A stretch of 7,472 nt of DNA from an uncultured Eubacteriales bacterium (lineage in GTDB: Bacteria; Bacillota_I; Bacilli_A; RF39; UBA660). The stretch lies in contig ONWZ01000014.1 of the NCBI GenBank assembly GCA_900321645.1, positions 1 to 7,472 of the forward strand. The letters are read 5' to 3'. Positions 1 through 6,060 of the stretch are shown one piece after another; position 1 is the stretch's first letter; every line of letters begins with the position of its first letter. Position numbers and translations under genes: made by a program. The notes under the pieces are model-generated. The model searched no databases. It was not told the DNA's origin and saw only the letters and a program-made list of their open reading frames with translations.

Positions 1-96
1 ATCCTTCCCTTTTTCTTTATAGTTATACCATACTTTCATTAGATCACGTGTTTTTCCACAACCCATTGCACCATATCTAAAATATAACTTTGCCAT
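1..96 (-). CDS. tdk: Thymidine kinase, N-terminal part only (cut by window edge)
   Basis: The first 32 codons of a minus-strand gene are visible; the rest lies beyond position 1. The peptide starts MAKLYFRYGAMGCGKT, matching the N-terminus of type II thymidine kinases (MAxLYFxYxAMNxGKS/T). It contains the P-loop (residues 9-16, GAMGCGKT) and then the YNYKEKG stretch that matches the YNYEERG part of the family. These enzymes phosphorylate thymidine with ATP in the cytoplasm as part of pyrimidine salvage. The usual Asn-Ser before GKS/T is replaced by Gly-Cys, a small departure. The ATG at 96-94 follows an AAGGGTGG-type SD and lies 15 bp past the recombinase stop, so the gene is probably the next member of the same operon. 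Another P-loop kinase cannot be excluded from 32 residues, but the N-terminal match is specific. Confidence 0.75.
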   Translation of the reverse strand, partial: MAKLYFRYGAMGCGKTRDLMKVWYNYKEKGKD

Positions 97-111
97 TCTT
101 TACCACCCTTA

Positions 112-984
112 CTACTTTGCTCTTGGATGAGCCATATTATATACCTCTTTTATTCTTTCATCACTGACATGCGTATAAATACTAGTTGTATTTAATGATT
201 CATGTCCGAGTAAATCTTTAACACTCACTAAATCAGCCCCATTATTTAACATCCCTGTAGCGAAGGTATGACGAAGCATATGCGGACTTACATGATGTTC
301 TATGCTTGCTTTAAAAATAATATCATCAATTATCTTTCTAACATATCTTGTACTAAGTCTATTCCCATCTTTATTTAAGAATAAATAAGGACTACCATGA
401 AAGTCAACTTGTCTTCTCCCTCTGTTTAAATAATCTTCAAGGGCTTCCTCAGTATGATTGCCAAAGACCACGATTCTTTCTTTACTTCCCTTACCTAATA
501 TTCTGATTGTATGATCATTAATATTTAAATCATTTAATTTAATATTAACTAGTTCCGATACTCTTAAACCAGTCGCATATAACATTCGAATAATTAATAA
601 GTTACGCATTCCAATCCACGTTCTTGTATCAGGAATCGAAAACATTTTATGCATTTCATCATCTTTAACAAATTTAGGTAAACTACCGCTCTTTTTTGGA
701 TTCTTAACCATCGCAAAATAATTGATATTAATTATTTCTTTTTTTATTAAATAGTTATAAAAACTTCTTAGACTAGATAATTTGCGTGAAATACTACTTT
801 TGCTAATATTATTATCATATAGATTCTTTAAATAATTACTTACATCATCTTTACATACTTCAAGTAATTTATCATTCATAAATGTATTGAATTCTAAAAG
901 ATCTACTCGATAATTAGTAATTGTATTATCACTATGTTTTTTTACCACTAAAAGATATTCTAAAAAATCATCGATATATTTCAT
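112..984 (-). CDS. xerD: Site-specific tyrosine recombinase, XerC/XerD family
   Basis: A full-length Xer-type tyrosine recombinase of 290 residues, close to the usual size of about 295-300. The N-terminal SAM-like core-binding domain spans roughly residues 2-85 and the catalytic domain roughly 105-285. All catalytic positions are present: Arg141 (ATGLRVSEL), Lys165 (GKGSKER), His235 and Arg238 (SPHMLRHTFAT), His261 (LLGHESL) and the nucleophile Tyr270 (TSIYTHV). The protein ends HPRAK, like the XerD HPRA tail. Xer proteins resolve chromosome dimers at dif sites with FtsK; some act on mobile elements, but no integrase-style extra N-terminal domain or att site is visible here. The ATG overlaps the upstream gene's TGA by 4 bp (ATGA), implying translational coupling. 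The XerD label rather than XerC is tentative, since both subfamilies share these motifs. Confidence 0.9.
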   Translation of the reverse strand: MKYIDDFLEYLLVVKKHSDNTITNYRVDLLEFNTFMNDKLLEVCKDDVSNYLKNLYDNNISKSSISRKLSSLRSFYNYLIKKEIININYFAMVKNPKKSGSLPKFVKDDEMHKMFSIPDTRTWIGMRNLLIIRMLYATGLRVSELVNIKLNDLNINDHTIRILGKGSKERIVVFGNHTEEALEDYLNRGRRQVDFHGSPYLFLNKDGNRLSTRYVRKIIDDIIFKASIEHHVSPHMLRHTFATGMLNNGADLVSVKDLLGHESLNTTSIYTHVSDERIKEVYNMAHPRAK

Positions 985-1616
985 CTTTTCATACCTTTAT
1001 TATCTTGACTATGAACATATTGTGATAGTTCTGGAATAGACATATTCGTAAGTAACATAAGCATCATTTTATCTTCTTCTTCAATTTCCTTAACTGAAGA
1101 ATAGCTAATATGTTCATCATTTACTTTGGCTTTATAACCTAAATCTTTTAATTTATAAAAACATTCTTTTCTTCTTTTATAATCATTTCCTAAATACGCT
1201 AAAGCTATTTTATCAGTATCGCGATCTAATAAAGATCCTCCTTGACGATACTTGTTTTTATAATGTTCAATTACTTTATCAAGTCCTATAAAATTATTAA
1301 CTTTATTCATATTAAATTTAATAAAACTACTAAATTTAATTTCTAAGTCAAGATTATCAAATTTATCGCGACGATACTTAACCGCTAAATATCTTTTATG
1401 ATATTCTTGCATATCATCATCAATTTTCGCTAAATCTTCCGTTAAATAGGCATCTAACATTTCTTCTCTACTTTTACCTAATCCTAAATAATCGTTGATA
1501 ACCGCACATAATTCTAAAGGACTATTATATCTACTAGTAAATTCATCGGCACATGCTAAATCTTTAAAAGGGATATAATATAAACCTGATTCATACTCTA
1601 AAACCAAATAAACCAC
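981..1616 (-). CDS. Conserved-looking hypothetical protein, 211 aa
   Basis: I do not recognise this protein. It is a soluble-looking, charged protein (many Lys, Asp, Glu and Tyr) with no signal peptide and no convincing membrane segment. The first 40 residues alternate as if forming a small beta/alpha unit; the middle (about 60-130) looks helical, with a KYRR basic patch; the segment around 145-165 (LAYLGNDYKRRKECFYKLKDLGYK) resembles part of a helical bundle. The start is GTG at 1616, supported by an AGGTGAG SD 5 nt upstream. That GTG overlaps the permease stop in TAGTG, and the gene's TGA overlaps the recombinase ATG. The tight coupling argues it is a real gene of the rnc-to-tdk operon. A link to Xer recombination or to the exporter would be guesswork. 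Confidence 0.7.
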   Translation of the reverse strand: MVYLVLEYESGLYYIPFKDLACADEFTSRYNSPLELCAVINDYLGLGKSREEMLDAYLTEDLAKIDDDMQEYHKRYLAVKYRRDKFDNLDLEIKFSSFIKFNMNKVNNFIGLDKVIEHYKNKYRQGGSLLDRDTDKIALAYLGNDYKRRKECFYKLKDLGYKAKVNDEHISYSSVKEIEEEDKMMLMLLTNMSIPELSQYVHSQDNKGMKR

Positions 1617-2917
1617 TACTTCTCACCTACTGCTTTTAGCATCTTTTTCCATAAATTAGTACCCGAATAATTTAAGATACCCACTTTATATATTCTAAGG
1701 CCATATCTAATTAAAACAACTATTAAACCAATCAATAGTAAAATACTAATCAGTAAATCAATAATTGATATTTCCCCCATCACATATAAAGTAGGTGCTA
1801 ACATCGATGATATTAATGGAATATAACTCATTATCTTAATAAAGATACTGCCTTTAAACATACCACCCATTACTGATAAGTAATAACCGGCTAAAGAAAC
1901 TATTACGACTGGTGTTTGTAACTGTTGAAAGTCCTCCAAGTTAGTTGTCATACTAGCAAGAATTCCCGCTAATAAAGAATAAGCAACAAACGTAAGTATT
2001 AGCATGATAATAAGGATTGGAATCATTGCGCTTAAAGTATTTGTGATTGAATCTAATGGTAATGTATTAGCTAGCGATAAAATATCACTATCGACACCAT
2101 TTAATATGTCACCACCTGTAAGCATAAAGCGAATAATAACTGCAATTATAGCAAAAATGATTAATAATCCACCTTGCAGTAAAACAAAAGCATTAGCGGC
2201 AATTACTTTCGCCATAAAATGTGTTTTAGGACTAACATTAGATAAGATTATTTCCATACTTTTAGTTGTCTTCTCTTCGTTAACTTCAGCACCAATCATT
2301 TGAATTAAGAACATAATTAACATAAATAATGGTAAAGTGATTACTTGCATAACTGTCGATACCATCATATTATCTTCAAGACTATTCTCATTTAAGACAA
2401 CTTTTTCTAAAACAACCATTTTTTGAATATTTTGATATTCTTCTTTGGTAATGCTATATTCATTTAAAACAATCCCACTTCGTACAGAAGTAAGTGATGT
2501 ATTAAGAAGTGTCGCTGTTATTGTTCCTAAACTCTCTTTACTAACTACCTTTGCTTTAATATAATTATCATTATCAGGTTCAATTAACAAAAGAATTTTA
2601 TGTTTATCTTCCTCTACTTCTTTTACCCCATCGTCATAACTACCATCATATTTAGTTATTTCGATATTATCGTATTCACTAACATATTTACTAGCTAAGG
2701 CATAATTATTCTTAAACTCATCAAAAGCATTAACTTTATCGATAACCATAATATTGGCCGTTTCACTAAAATCACCGCCAAATTTTTTAATAATATGATC
2801 GATGTTAACGAGTCCCACAATAATAATTAAAAAGATTAAATTAGCAATTAAAAACCATTTTGTCTTTATCTTTTTATTAAGACTCATCTTGGTTAAAAAC
2901 CACATTTTTTTATTCAT
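1616..2917 (-). CDS. ABC-2 type transporter permease (NatB/YhaP-like)
   Basis: A membrane permease of 433 residues from the ATG at 2917. Layout fits the ABC-2/NatB family: one N-terminal membrane helix (about 21-38), a large extracytoplasmic domain (about 45-185), then about six hydrophobic segments (roughly 190-209, 238-263, 296-320, 336-352, 358-376 and 385-405). The cytoplasmic linker EVNEEKTTKSMEIILSNVSP at about 211-230 is the hallmark EE(K/R)xxxxxEILLSxPVSP motif of exporters such as NatB and YhaP. It would pair with the ATPase encoded just upstream to form an exporter; B. subtilis NatAB exports sodium, but the substrate here is unknown. A GTG at 2926 would add three residues, but it lies inside the AGGTGA SD, so the ATG at 2917 is preferred. 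The reading frame overlaps the ATPase gene by 8 bp (ATGAATAA). Confidence 0.88.
   Translation of the reverse strand: MNKKMWFLTKMSLNKKIKTKWFLIANLIFLIIIVGLVNIDHIIKKFGGDFSETANIMVIDKVNAFDEFKNNYALASKYVSEYDNIEITKYDGSYDDGVKEVEEDKHKILLLIEPDNDNYIKAKVVSKESLGTITATLLNTSLTSVRSGIVLNEYSITKEEYQNIQKMVVLEKVVLNENSLEDNMMVSTVMQVITLPLFMLIMFLIQMIGAEVNEEKTTKSMEIILSNVSPKTHFMAKVIAANAFVLLQGGLLIIFAIIAVIIRFMLTGGDILNGVDSDILSLANTLPLDSITNTLSAMIPILIIMLILTFVAYSLLAGILASMTTNLEDFQQLQTPVVIVSLAGYYLSVMGGMFKGSIFIKIMSYIPLISSMLAPTLYVMGEISIIDLLISILLLIGLIVVLIRYGLRIYKVGILNYSGTNLWKKMLKAVGEK
1622..1628 (-). promoter_or_regulatory. Ribosome binding site for the 211-aa hypothetical gene (GTG start)
   Basis: AGGTGAG on the minus strand, inside the last codons of the permease gene and 5 nt before the GTG at 1616. 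It is almost the same sequence and spacing as at the permease start. This supports the GTG start and coupling through the TAGTG overlap. Confidence 0.6.
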
Positions 2918-3806
2918 AAGCTTCACCTACTATACTTATAAATATTTCATTTAAACTAGGATCTTCAACACTAAATTTAGTAATATTATCATATTTTGAT
3001 ATTTCTTTAAATAAACTTTTAACATATGTTTCATCCGTAATGGAAATGATATATTCATTACCTTCTTTTGTAATCTTATTTACTCCATCACATTTTTTAA
3101 GTTTATCTTCGTCGATATCACCAACGACAACCAAATTCTTTTTCTTATAATTTTTCTTAATATCAGTTAGCTTTCCTTGTAGAACACTTTTTCCTTTAAC
3201 TAATACAACTAATTCTTCACAAAATAATTCAACATGTTCCATACGATGTGATGAAAAGATAATACTTGTCCCTTTTTTCTGAAGATCTAGAATAACTTTT
3301 TTAAATAATTCAACATTGATGGGATCCAATCCCGAAAAAGGTTCATCCAAAATTAATAATTTAGGTTCATTGATAATGGCTGAAATAAACTGTACTTTTT
3401 GTTGATTACCTTTTGATAATTCTTTAATTTTCTTATTTTTATATTCACTAATTTCAAATCTTTTTAACCAATAATCTAATTTCTTAACAATATCGCTTTC
3501 CTCCATTGATTTTAATCTACCATAATAGATAATTTGATCAAGGACCGTCATCTTGGTAAGTAAACTTCTCTCTTCCGTTAAAAAGCCAATCTTATCACTA
3601 ATGACATAATCGATATGTTTTCCATCAATCGTAATATTGCCAGTATAGTCATCGATTAAGCCTAAAATCATTCGAAACGTGGTTGTTTTACCAGCTCCGT
3701 TAAGACCAAGCAACCCAAAGATACAGCCATCTTTTACTTCAAAACTAAGATCATTAACCGCTACCAAATTACCATATTTTTTAGTAACGTGTTCAACTTT
3801 TAACAT
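2910..3806 (-). CDS. ABC transporter ATP-binding protein (NatA/YhaQ-like)
   Basis: A complete 298-residue ABC ATPase. Motifs in order: Walker A GLNGAGKT (34-41), a Q-loop-position segment GFLTEERSL (74-82), signature LSKGNQQKV (130-138), Walker B LLILDEP (150-156), D-loop SGLD (158-161) and H-loop His187 (SSHRME). The EER in place of a plain Q-loop glutamine is, as I recall, typical of the YhaQ/NatA branch rather than a defect. Residues about 224-298, ending PSLNEIFISIVGEAYE, form the C-terminal accessory domain (DUF4162-like) of these exporters. It powers the permease encoded directly downstream, with which it overlaps by 8 bp. Start ATG at 3806 follows an AGGGTGAT SD and lies 9 bp past the rnc stop. 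Cytoplasmic face of the membrane; exported substrate unknown. Confidence 0.93.
   Translation of the reverse strand: MLKVEHVTKKYGNLVAVNDLSFEVKDGCIFGLLGLNGAGKTTTFRMILGLIDDYTGNITIDGKHIDYVISDKIGFLTEERSLLTKMTVLDQIIYYGRLKSMEESDIVKKLDYWLKRFEISEYKNKKIKELSKGNQQKVQFISAIINEPKLLILDEPFSGLDPINVELFKKVILDLQKKGTSIIFSSHRMEHVELFCEELVVLVKGKSVLQGKLTDIKKNYKKKNLVVVGDIDEDKLKKCDGVNKITKEGNEYIISITDETYVKSLFKEISKYDNITKFSVEDPSLNEIFISIVGEAYE
2923..2928 (-). promoter_or_regulatory. Ribosome binding site that decides the permease start
   Basis: AGGTGA on the minus strand, 5 nt before the ATG at 2917. It complements the UCACCU portion of the 16S rRNA 3' tail. The GTG at 2926 lies inside this site, so it is unlikely to be the start. 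Confidence 0.65.
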
Positions 3807-3815
3807 TATATCACC

Positions 3816-4469
3816 CTATTTCGCTTGTTTTGATAATGCAACTTTTGCAGCTTCTTGCTCAGCATGTTTTTTACTATTGCCAGTTCCCTTACCTAGAACA
3901 ATTCCATCAACTAAAACTTGACATACAAAAGTCTTATCATGACTAGGTCCGGTTTCAGAGATTATTTCATACGTAACACTCTTTTTATCCGTCTGTACTA
4001 ATTCTTGTAGTGTTGACTTATAATCATGTAAGAAATCGACATTCTTATCGATATATTTAGTGACAATATTCAAAACTAAATTCTTGGTAAATTCTAATCC
4101 CATATCAAGATAACATGCCGCAATAAATGCTTCAAAAACATCTGCTAAGATAGTATCATTAGGTCCTGTTTCAAGTTCACTACCTCCAAGTTTAATATCA
4201 CTTTCAAACTTTAAATCCTTGGCATAAGTAGCTAAAGCTTCTTCGCAAACATATCTAGCCCGCATTCTTGTCATCGTACCTTCTTCAAATTGTCTTTCTT
4301 TATAAAGATACTCACTAATAATAAATTCAAGAATGGCATCTCCCAAAAATTCTAATCTTTCATAACTAACAAATGAAGGATTCTCATTACTATAAGAAGT
4401 ATGGGTAAACGCTTCATAATACAAGTTAATATTTGTTGGATTAAAATTCAATGTTTTAAATATTTTCAT
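3816..4469 (-). CDS. rnc: Ribonuclease III
   Basis: Ribonuclease III, 217 residues, slightly shorter than the usual 225-250. The endonuclease domain carries the signature ERLEFLGDA at 37-45; metal-binding and catalytic residues correspond to Glu37, Glu40, Asp44, Asp110 and Glu113 (LADVFEAFIAACYLD). A double-stranded RNA-binding domain fills residues about 147-215 (DYKSTLQELVQ early, GTGNSKKHAEQEAAKVAL late). The enzyme cuts double-stranded RNA as a dimer to mature 16S/23S rRNA precursors and regulate mRNAs. The ATG at 4469 has an AGGTGAG SD 3 nt upstream. It appears to be first in the operon, followed after 9 bp by the ABC exporter, not by smc or ftsY as in many Firmicutes. Confidence 0.95.
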   Translation of the reverse strand: MKIFKTLNFNPTNINLYYEAFTHTSYSNENPSFVSYERLEFLGDAILEFIISEYLYKERQFEEGTMTRMRARYVCEEALATYAKDLKFESDIKLGGSELETGPNDTILADVFEAFIAACYLDMGLEFTKNLVLNIVTKYIDKNVDFLHDYKSTLQELVQTDKKSVTYEIISETGPSHDKTFVCQVLVDGIVLGKGTGNSKKHAEQEAAKVALSKQAK

Positions 4470-4517
4470 ATTCTCACCTTCAATATAATTTTACCAAACT
4501 ATATATTTAAAGTCCAT

Positions 4518-4546
4518 ATTATAAAGAAAAAAAGTTTAGATTTCTA
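4518..4546 (-). promoter_or_regulatory. Weak candidate promoter for the rnc operon
   Basis: A perfect TATAAT lies on the minus strand at 4523-4518, about 50 bp before the rnc start. The matching -35 region (TAGAAA, 17-bp spacer) is poor and overlaps the preceding gene's terminator hairpin. Such boxes arise easily in AT-rich DNA, but a promoter is needed here because a terminator separates rnc from the gene before it. Confidence 0.35.
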
Positions 4547-4555
4547 AGCTTTTTT
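4527..4555 (-). terminator. Intrinsic terminator of the dockerin-like gene
   Basis: On the minus strand, GCTTAG (4549-4544) pairs with CTAAAC (4539-4534, one G-U pair) around a 4-nt loop, followed by seven T (4533-4527). An A-run before the hairpin extends the stem against the T-run. The stop codon of the dockerin-like gene (4556-4554) touches the A-run, so the gene ends in the terminator itself. Confidence 0.7.
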
Positions 4556-4925
4556 ATTTAATTTCATTTAATAATCTAACGATATCATTTGCTTTAATAG
4601 CATTGTTATCATCCATATCACCAGCAAGCATATATTTCTCATTAATATTGGTACGCTTATCTATAACATATTTTAACAAGTTGAGAGCATCTTCCATATT
4701 AATATCGCCATCACTGTTATAATAAGCATCCATAGGATATTGTTCATAATCAGAATAATTTTGATTATAATAATAACTAAGGGCTGTTGCTATAACCATA
4801 TCTTGTAAATTTTTTCTTGTTCCACTATAACTAGTCGTAGCAGAATACGTCCCCTTACTAATAAAAACAATTATTGTTAATAATACAATTGATATTAATA
4901 TGCCATATTTTAGTTTTTTATTCAT
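4554..4925 (-). CDS. Small membrane-anchored protein with dockerin-like calcium-binding repeats
   Basis: A 123-residue protein. Residues 7-23 form a hydrophobic signal or anchor segment after MNKKLK, so the rest should face outward. Residues about 66-122 look like a dockerin type I module, two EF-hand-like loops each followed by a helix. Loop 2 is canonical (Asp103, Asp105, Asn107, Ala109, Ile110, Asp114, then IVRLLNEI). Loop 1 (Asn70, Asp72, Asp74, Ile75, Asp79, then ALNLLKYV) has Tyr68 at the first ligand position. Dockerins bind calcium and dock to cohesins, but no cohesin is encoded in the window. The segment at 40-62 (DMVIATALSYYYNQNYSDYE) is unassigned. The ATG at 4925 has an AGAGGT SD about 8 nt upstream. 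The gene is monocistronic, divergent from the lipoprotein operon. It may instead be a general calcium-stabilised surface protein. Confidence 0.75.
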   Translation of the reverse strand: MNKKLKYGILISIVLLTIIVFISKGTYSATTSYSGTRKNLQDMVIATALSYYYNQNYSDYEQYPMDAYYNSDGDINMEDALNLLKYVIDKRTNINEKYMLAGDMDDNNAIKANDIVRLLNEIK

Positions 4926-4945
4926 GATAAAATACCTCTATTATC

Positions 4946-4974
4946 ATTATAACATTATAATAAAAAAACAACAA
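4946..4974 (-). promoter_or_regulatory. Promoter of the dockerin-like gene
   Basis: On the minus strand, TTGTTG (4974-4969), a 17-bp spacer rich in T, then TATAAT (4951-4946). The -10 is perfect and the spacing ideal, while the -35 keeps only the TTG half. A second TATAAT-like box sits just upstream. It lies about 20 bp from the start codon. Confidence 0.55.
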
Positions 4975-4993
4975 TAATTTTAACTTAAATAAA

Positions 4994-5022
4994 TTTACAA
5001 ATCATAAATATTTTGATAAAAT
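4994..5022 (+). promoter_or_regulatory. Promoter of the lipoprotein-transglutaminase operon
   Basis: TTTACA (4994-4999), exactly 17 bp, then TAAAAT (5017-5022): each hexamer is one mismatch from the sigma-A consensus. The predicted transcript start is near 5029, giving a 5' leader of about 20 nt that contains the AGAGGT SD (5040-5045). It is divergent from the dockerin-like gene's promoter, with the two -35 boxes about 20 bp apart. Confidence 0.65.
5002..5016. promoter_or_regulatory. Fur/Zur-box-like imperfect palindrome in the promoter spacer
   Basis: A 7-1-7 arrangement, TCATAAA-T-ATTTTGA, lies between the -35 and -10 of the rightward promoter. It matches 10 of 14 positions of the B. subtilis Zur core (TCGTAAT-n-ATTACGA) and 10 of 14 of the Fur core (TGATAAT-n-ATTATCA), both as recalled. 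Binding there would block transcription. AT-rich DNA gives such matches by chance, so this is only a candidate. Confidence 0.25.
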
Positions 5023-5049
5023 ATATATTGATAATGAAAAGAGGTCAAT

Positions 5050-6051
5050 ATGAAAAAATTATTTGTATTATTATTAAGTATATTCTTATTAACAGGATGT
5101 TCCCTATTTAAGAGTGATGCCATGGAAGATATTGATGTATATACAACAACATACCCAATCAATTATTTAGTTACATCACTATATGGAGAACACGCTACCA
5201 TTCATAGTATCTATCCAACTGGTGTTAATTTTAGAGAATACGAATTATCTGAAAAGAAAATTAATGAATTTGCTAAAAGCGATTTATTTGTTTTTAATAG
5301 CCAAGATATTGAAAGAGAATATGCCATTGAAATGATTAACGAAAATAGAAACTTAAAATTAATCGATACCGCTTATGGTATGACATATGATTATGCCATT
5401 GAAGAATTATGGTTAAATCCTTATAATTACCTAATGATGGCTAAAAATGTTAAAGATAGCTTAGGTGAATATATTACTAATCCATACTTAATAGAAAAAA
5501 TAGACAAAAATTATGAAACACTACAATATGATTTATCTAAATTAGATGCAACCTATAAAGAAACATTAGCGGATGCCAAATATAAAACTATTGTTGCCGA
5601 TAATGATTTATTTAAATTCTTAGAAAAATATAATATTGAAGTAATCTCATTAGAAGAAAATATTGTTACCCTTACGATTAAAGAAGATGATACCCTATCA
5701 GATATTTCAAATAAATATAATATCTCAGTTAGTGATATCTTAACTTATAATAATAAAAAAGATGAAACACTAACCACTGGTGAAACTATCAAAGTACCAA
5801 TTAAAGTTATTGAATCATCTGATTTAAATAAAGTTAAAAAGTTAATTAGTGAAAAGCAAATTAAATACATTTATTCTAATAATACTGAAACCAATAGTAC
5901 TGTTAAACAATTAATTGATGATAATAAATTAGATTTAGTTACCTTCAATACACTTTATAGTATCGATGGTGGTACTACCAATAGTAATGAAACATATTTA
6001 ACCATTATGAATGAAAATCTGGAATTATTAAAGAAAGAATTAAATAAATAA
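5050..6051 (+). CDS. Lipoprotein with ZnuA/TroA-like fold and an inserted LysM domain
   Basis: A 333-residue lipoprotein with signal peptide 1-16 and lipobox LTGC (Cys17). The rest follows the zinc/manganese ABC substrate-binding pattern: VYTTTYPINYLVTSLYG (30-46), IYPTGVNFREYELS (54-67), LWLNPYNYLMMAKNV (120-134) and IVADNDLFKFL (181-191), then the second lobe with helix 257-269 and IKYIYSN. The ligand positions look lost: the PHDYEP histidine is Arg62, the DPHxWLDP histidine is Glu118 or Glu119, and the third is about Asn185. The only histidines are His48 and His52. Residues about 205-250 (TIKEDDTLSDISNKYNISVS, then LTTGETIKVP) are a LysM domain inserted between the third-ligand region and that helix. 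It probably sits on the membrane and touches peptidoglycan. No permease or ATPase of a zinc transporter adjoins it, so metal uptake is doubtful. The AGAGGT SD lies 4 nt before the ATG. Confidence 0.82.
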   Translation: MKKLFVLLLSIFLLTGCSLFKSDAMEDIDVYTTTYPINYLVTSLYGEHATIHSIYPTGVNFREYELSEKKINEFAKSDLFVFNSQDIEREYAIEMINENRNLKLIDTAYGMTYDYAIEELWLNPYNYLMMAKNVKDSLGEYITNPYLIEKIDKNYETLQYDLSKLDATYKETLADAKYKTIVADNDLFKFLEKYNIEVISLEENIVTLTIKEDDTLSDISNKYNISVSDILTYNNKKDETLTTGETIKVPIKVIESSDLNKVKKLISEKQIKYIYSNNTETNSTVKQLIDDNKLDLVTFNTLYSIDGGTTNSNETYLTIMNENLELLKKELNK

Positions 6052-6057
6052 GGAGGG
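6051..6057 (+). promoter_or_regulatory. Consensus ribosome binding site for the transglutaminase-like gene
   Basis: AGGAGGG, starting on the last base of the lipoprotein stop codon and 3 nt before the ATG at 6061. It is the strongest SD in the window and fills most of the 9-bp gap, so the second gene is likely well translated from the shared transcript. Confidence 0.7.
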
Positions 6058-6060
6058 ATT

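Noticed and set aside
112..984. Xer recombinase as a sign of an integrated mobile element
   Set aside because: The protein has standard housekeeping Xer size and HPRA tail, sits coupled inside an operon with tdk and rnc, and no att-like repeats, tRNA end or phage genes are visible.
2004..2303. Open plus-strand frame of 99 codons inside the permease gene
   Set aside because: It is antisense to a well-supported membrane protein, has no SD and no family resemblance; a shadow frame.
3679..3921. Open plus-strand frame of 80 codons across the ATPase/rnc junction
   Set aside because: Antisense to the Walker A region and to the RNase III dsRNA-binding domain, with no SD or motif.
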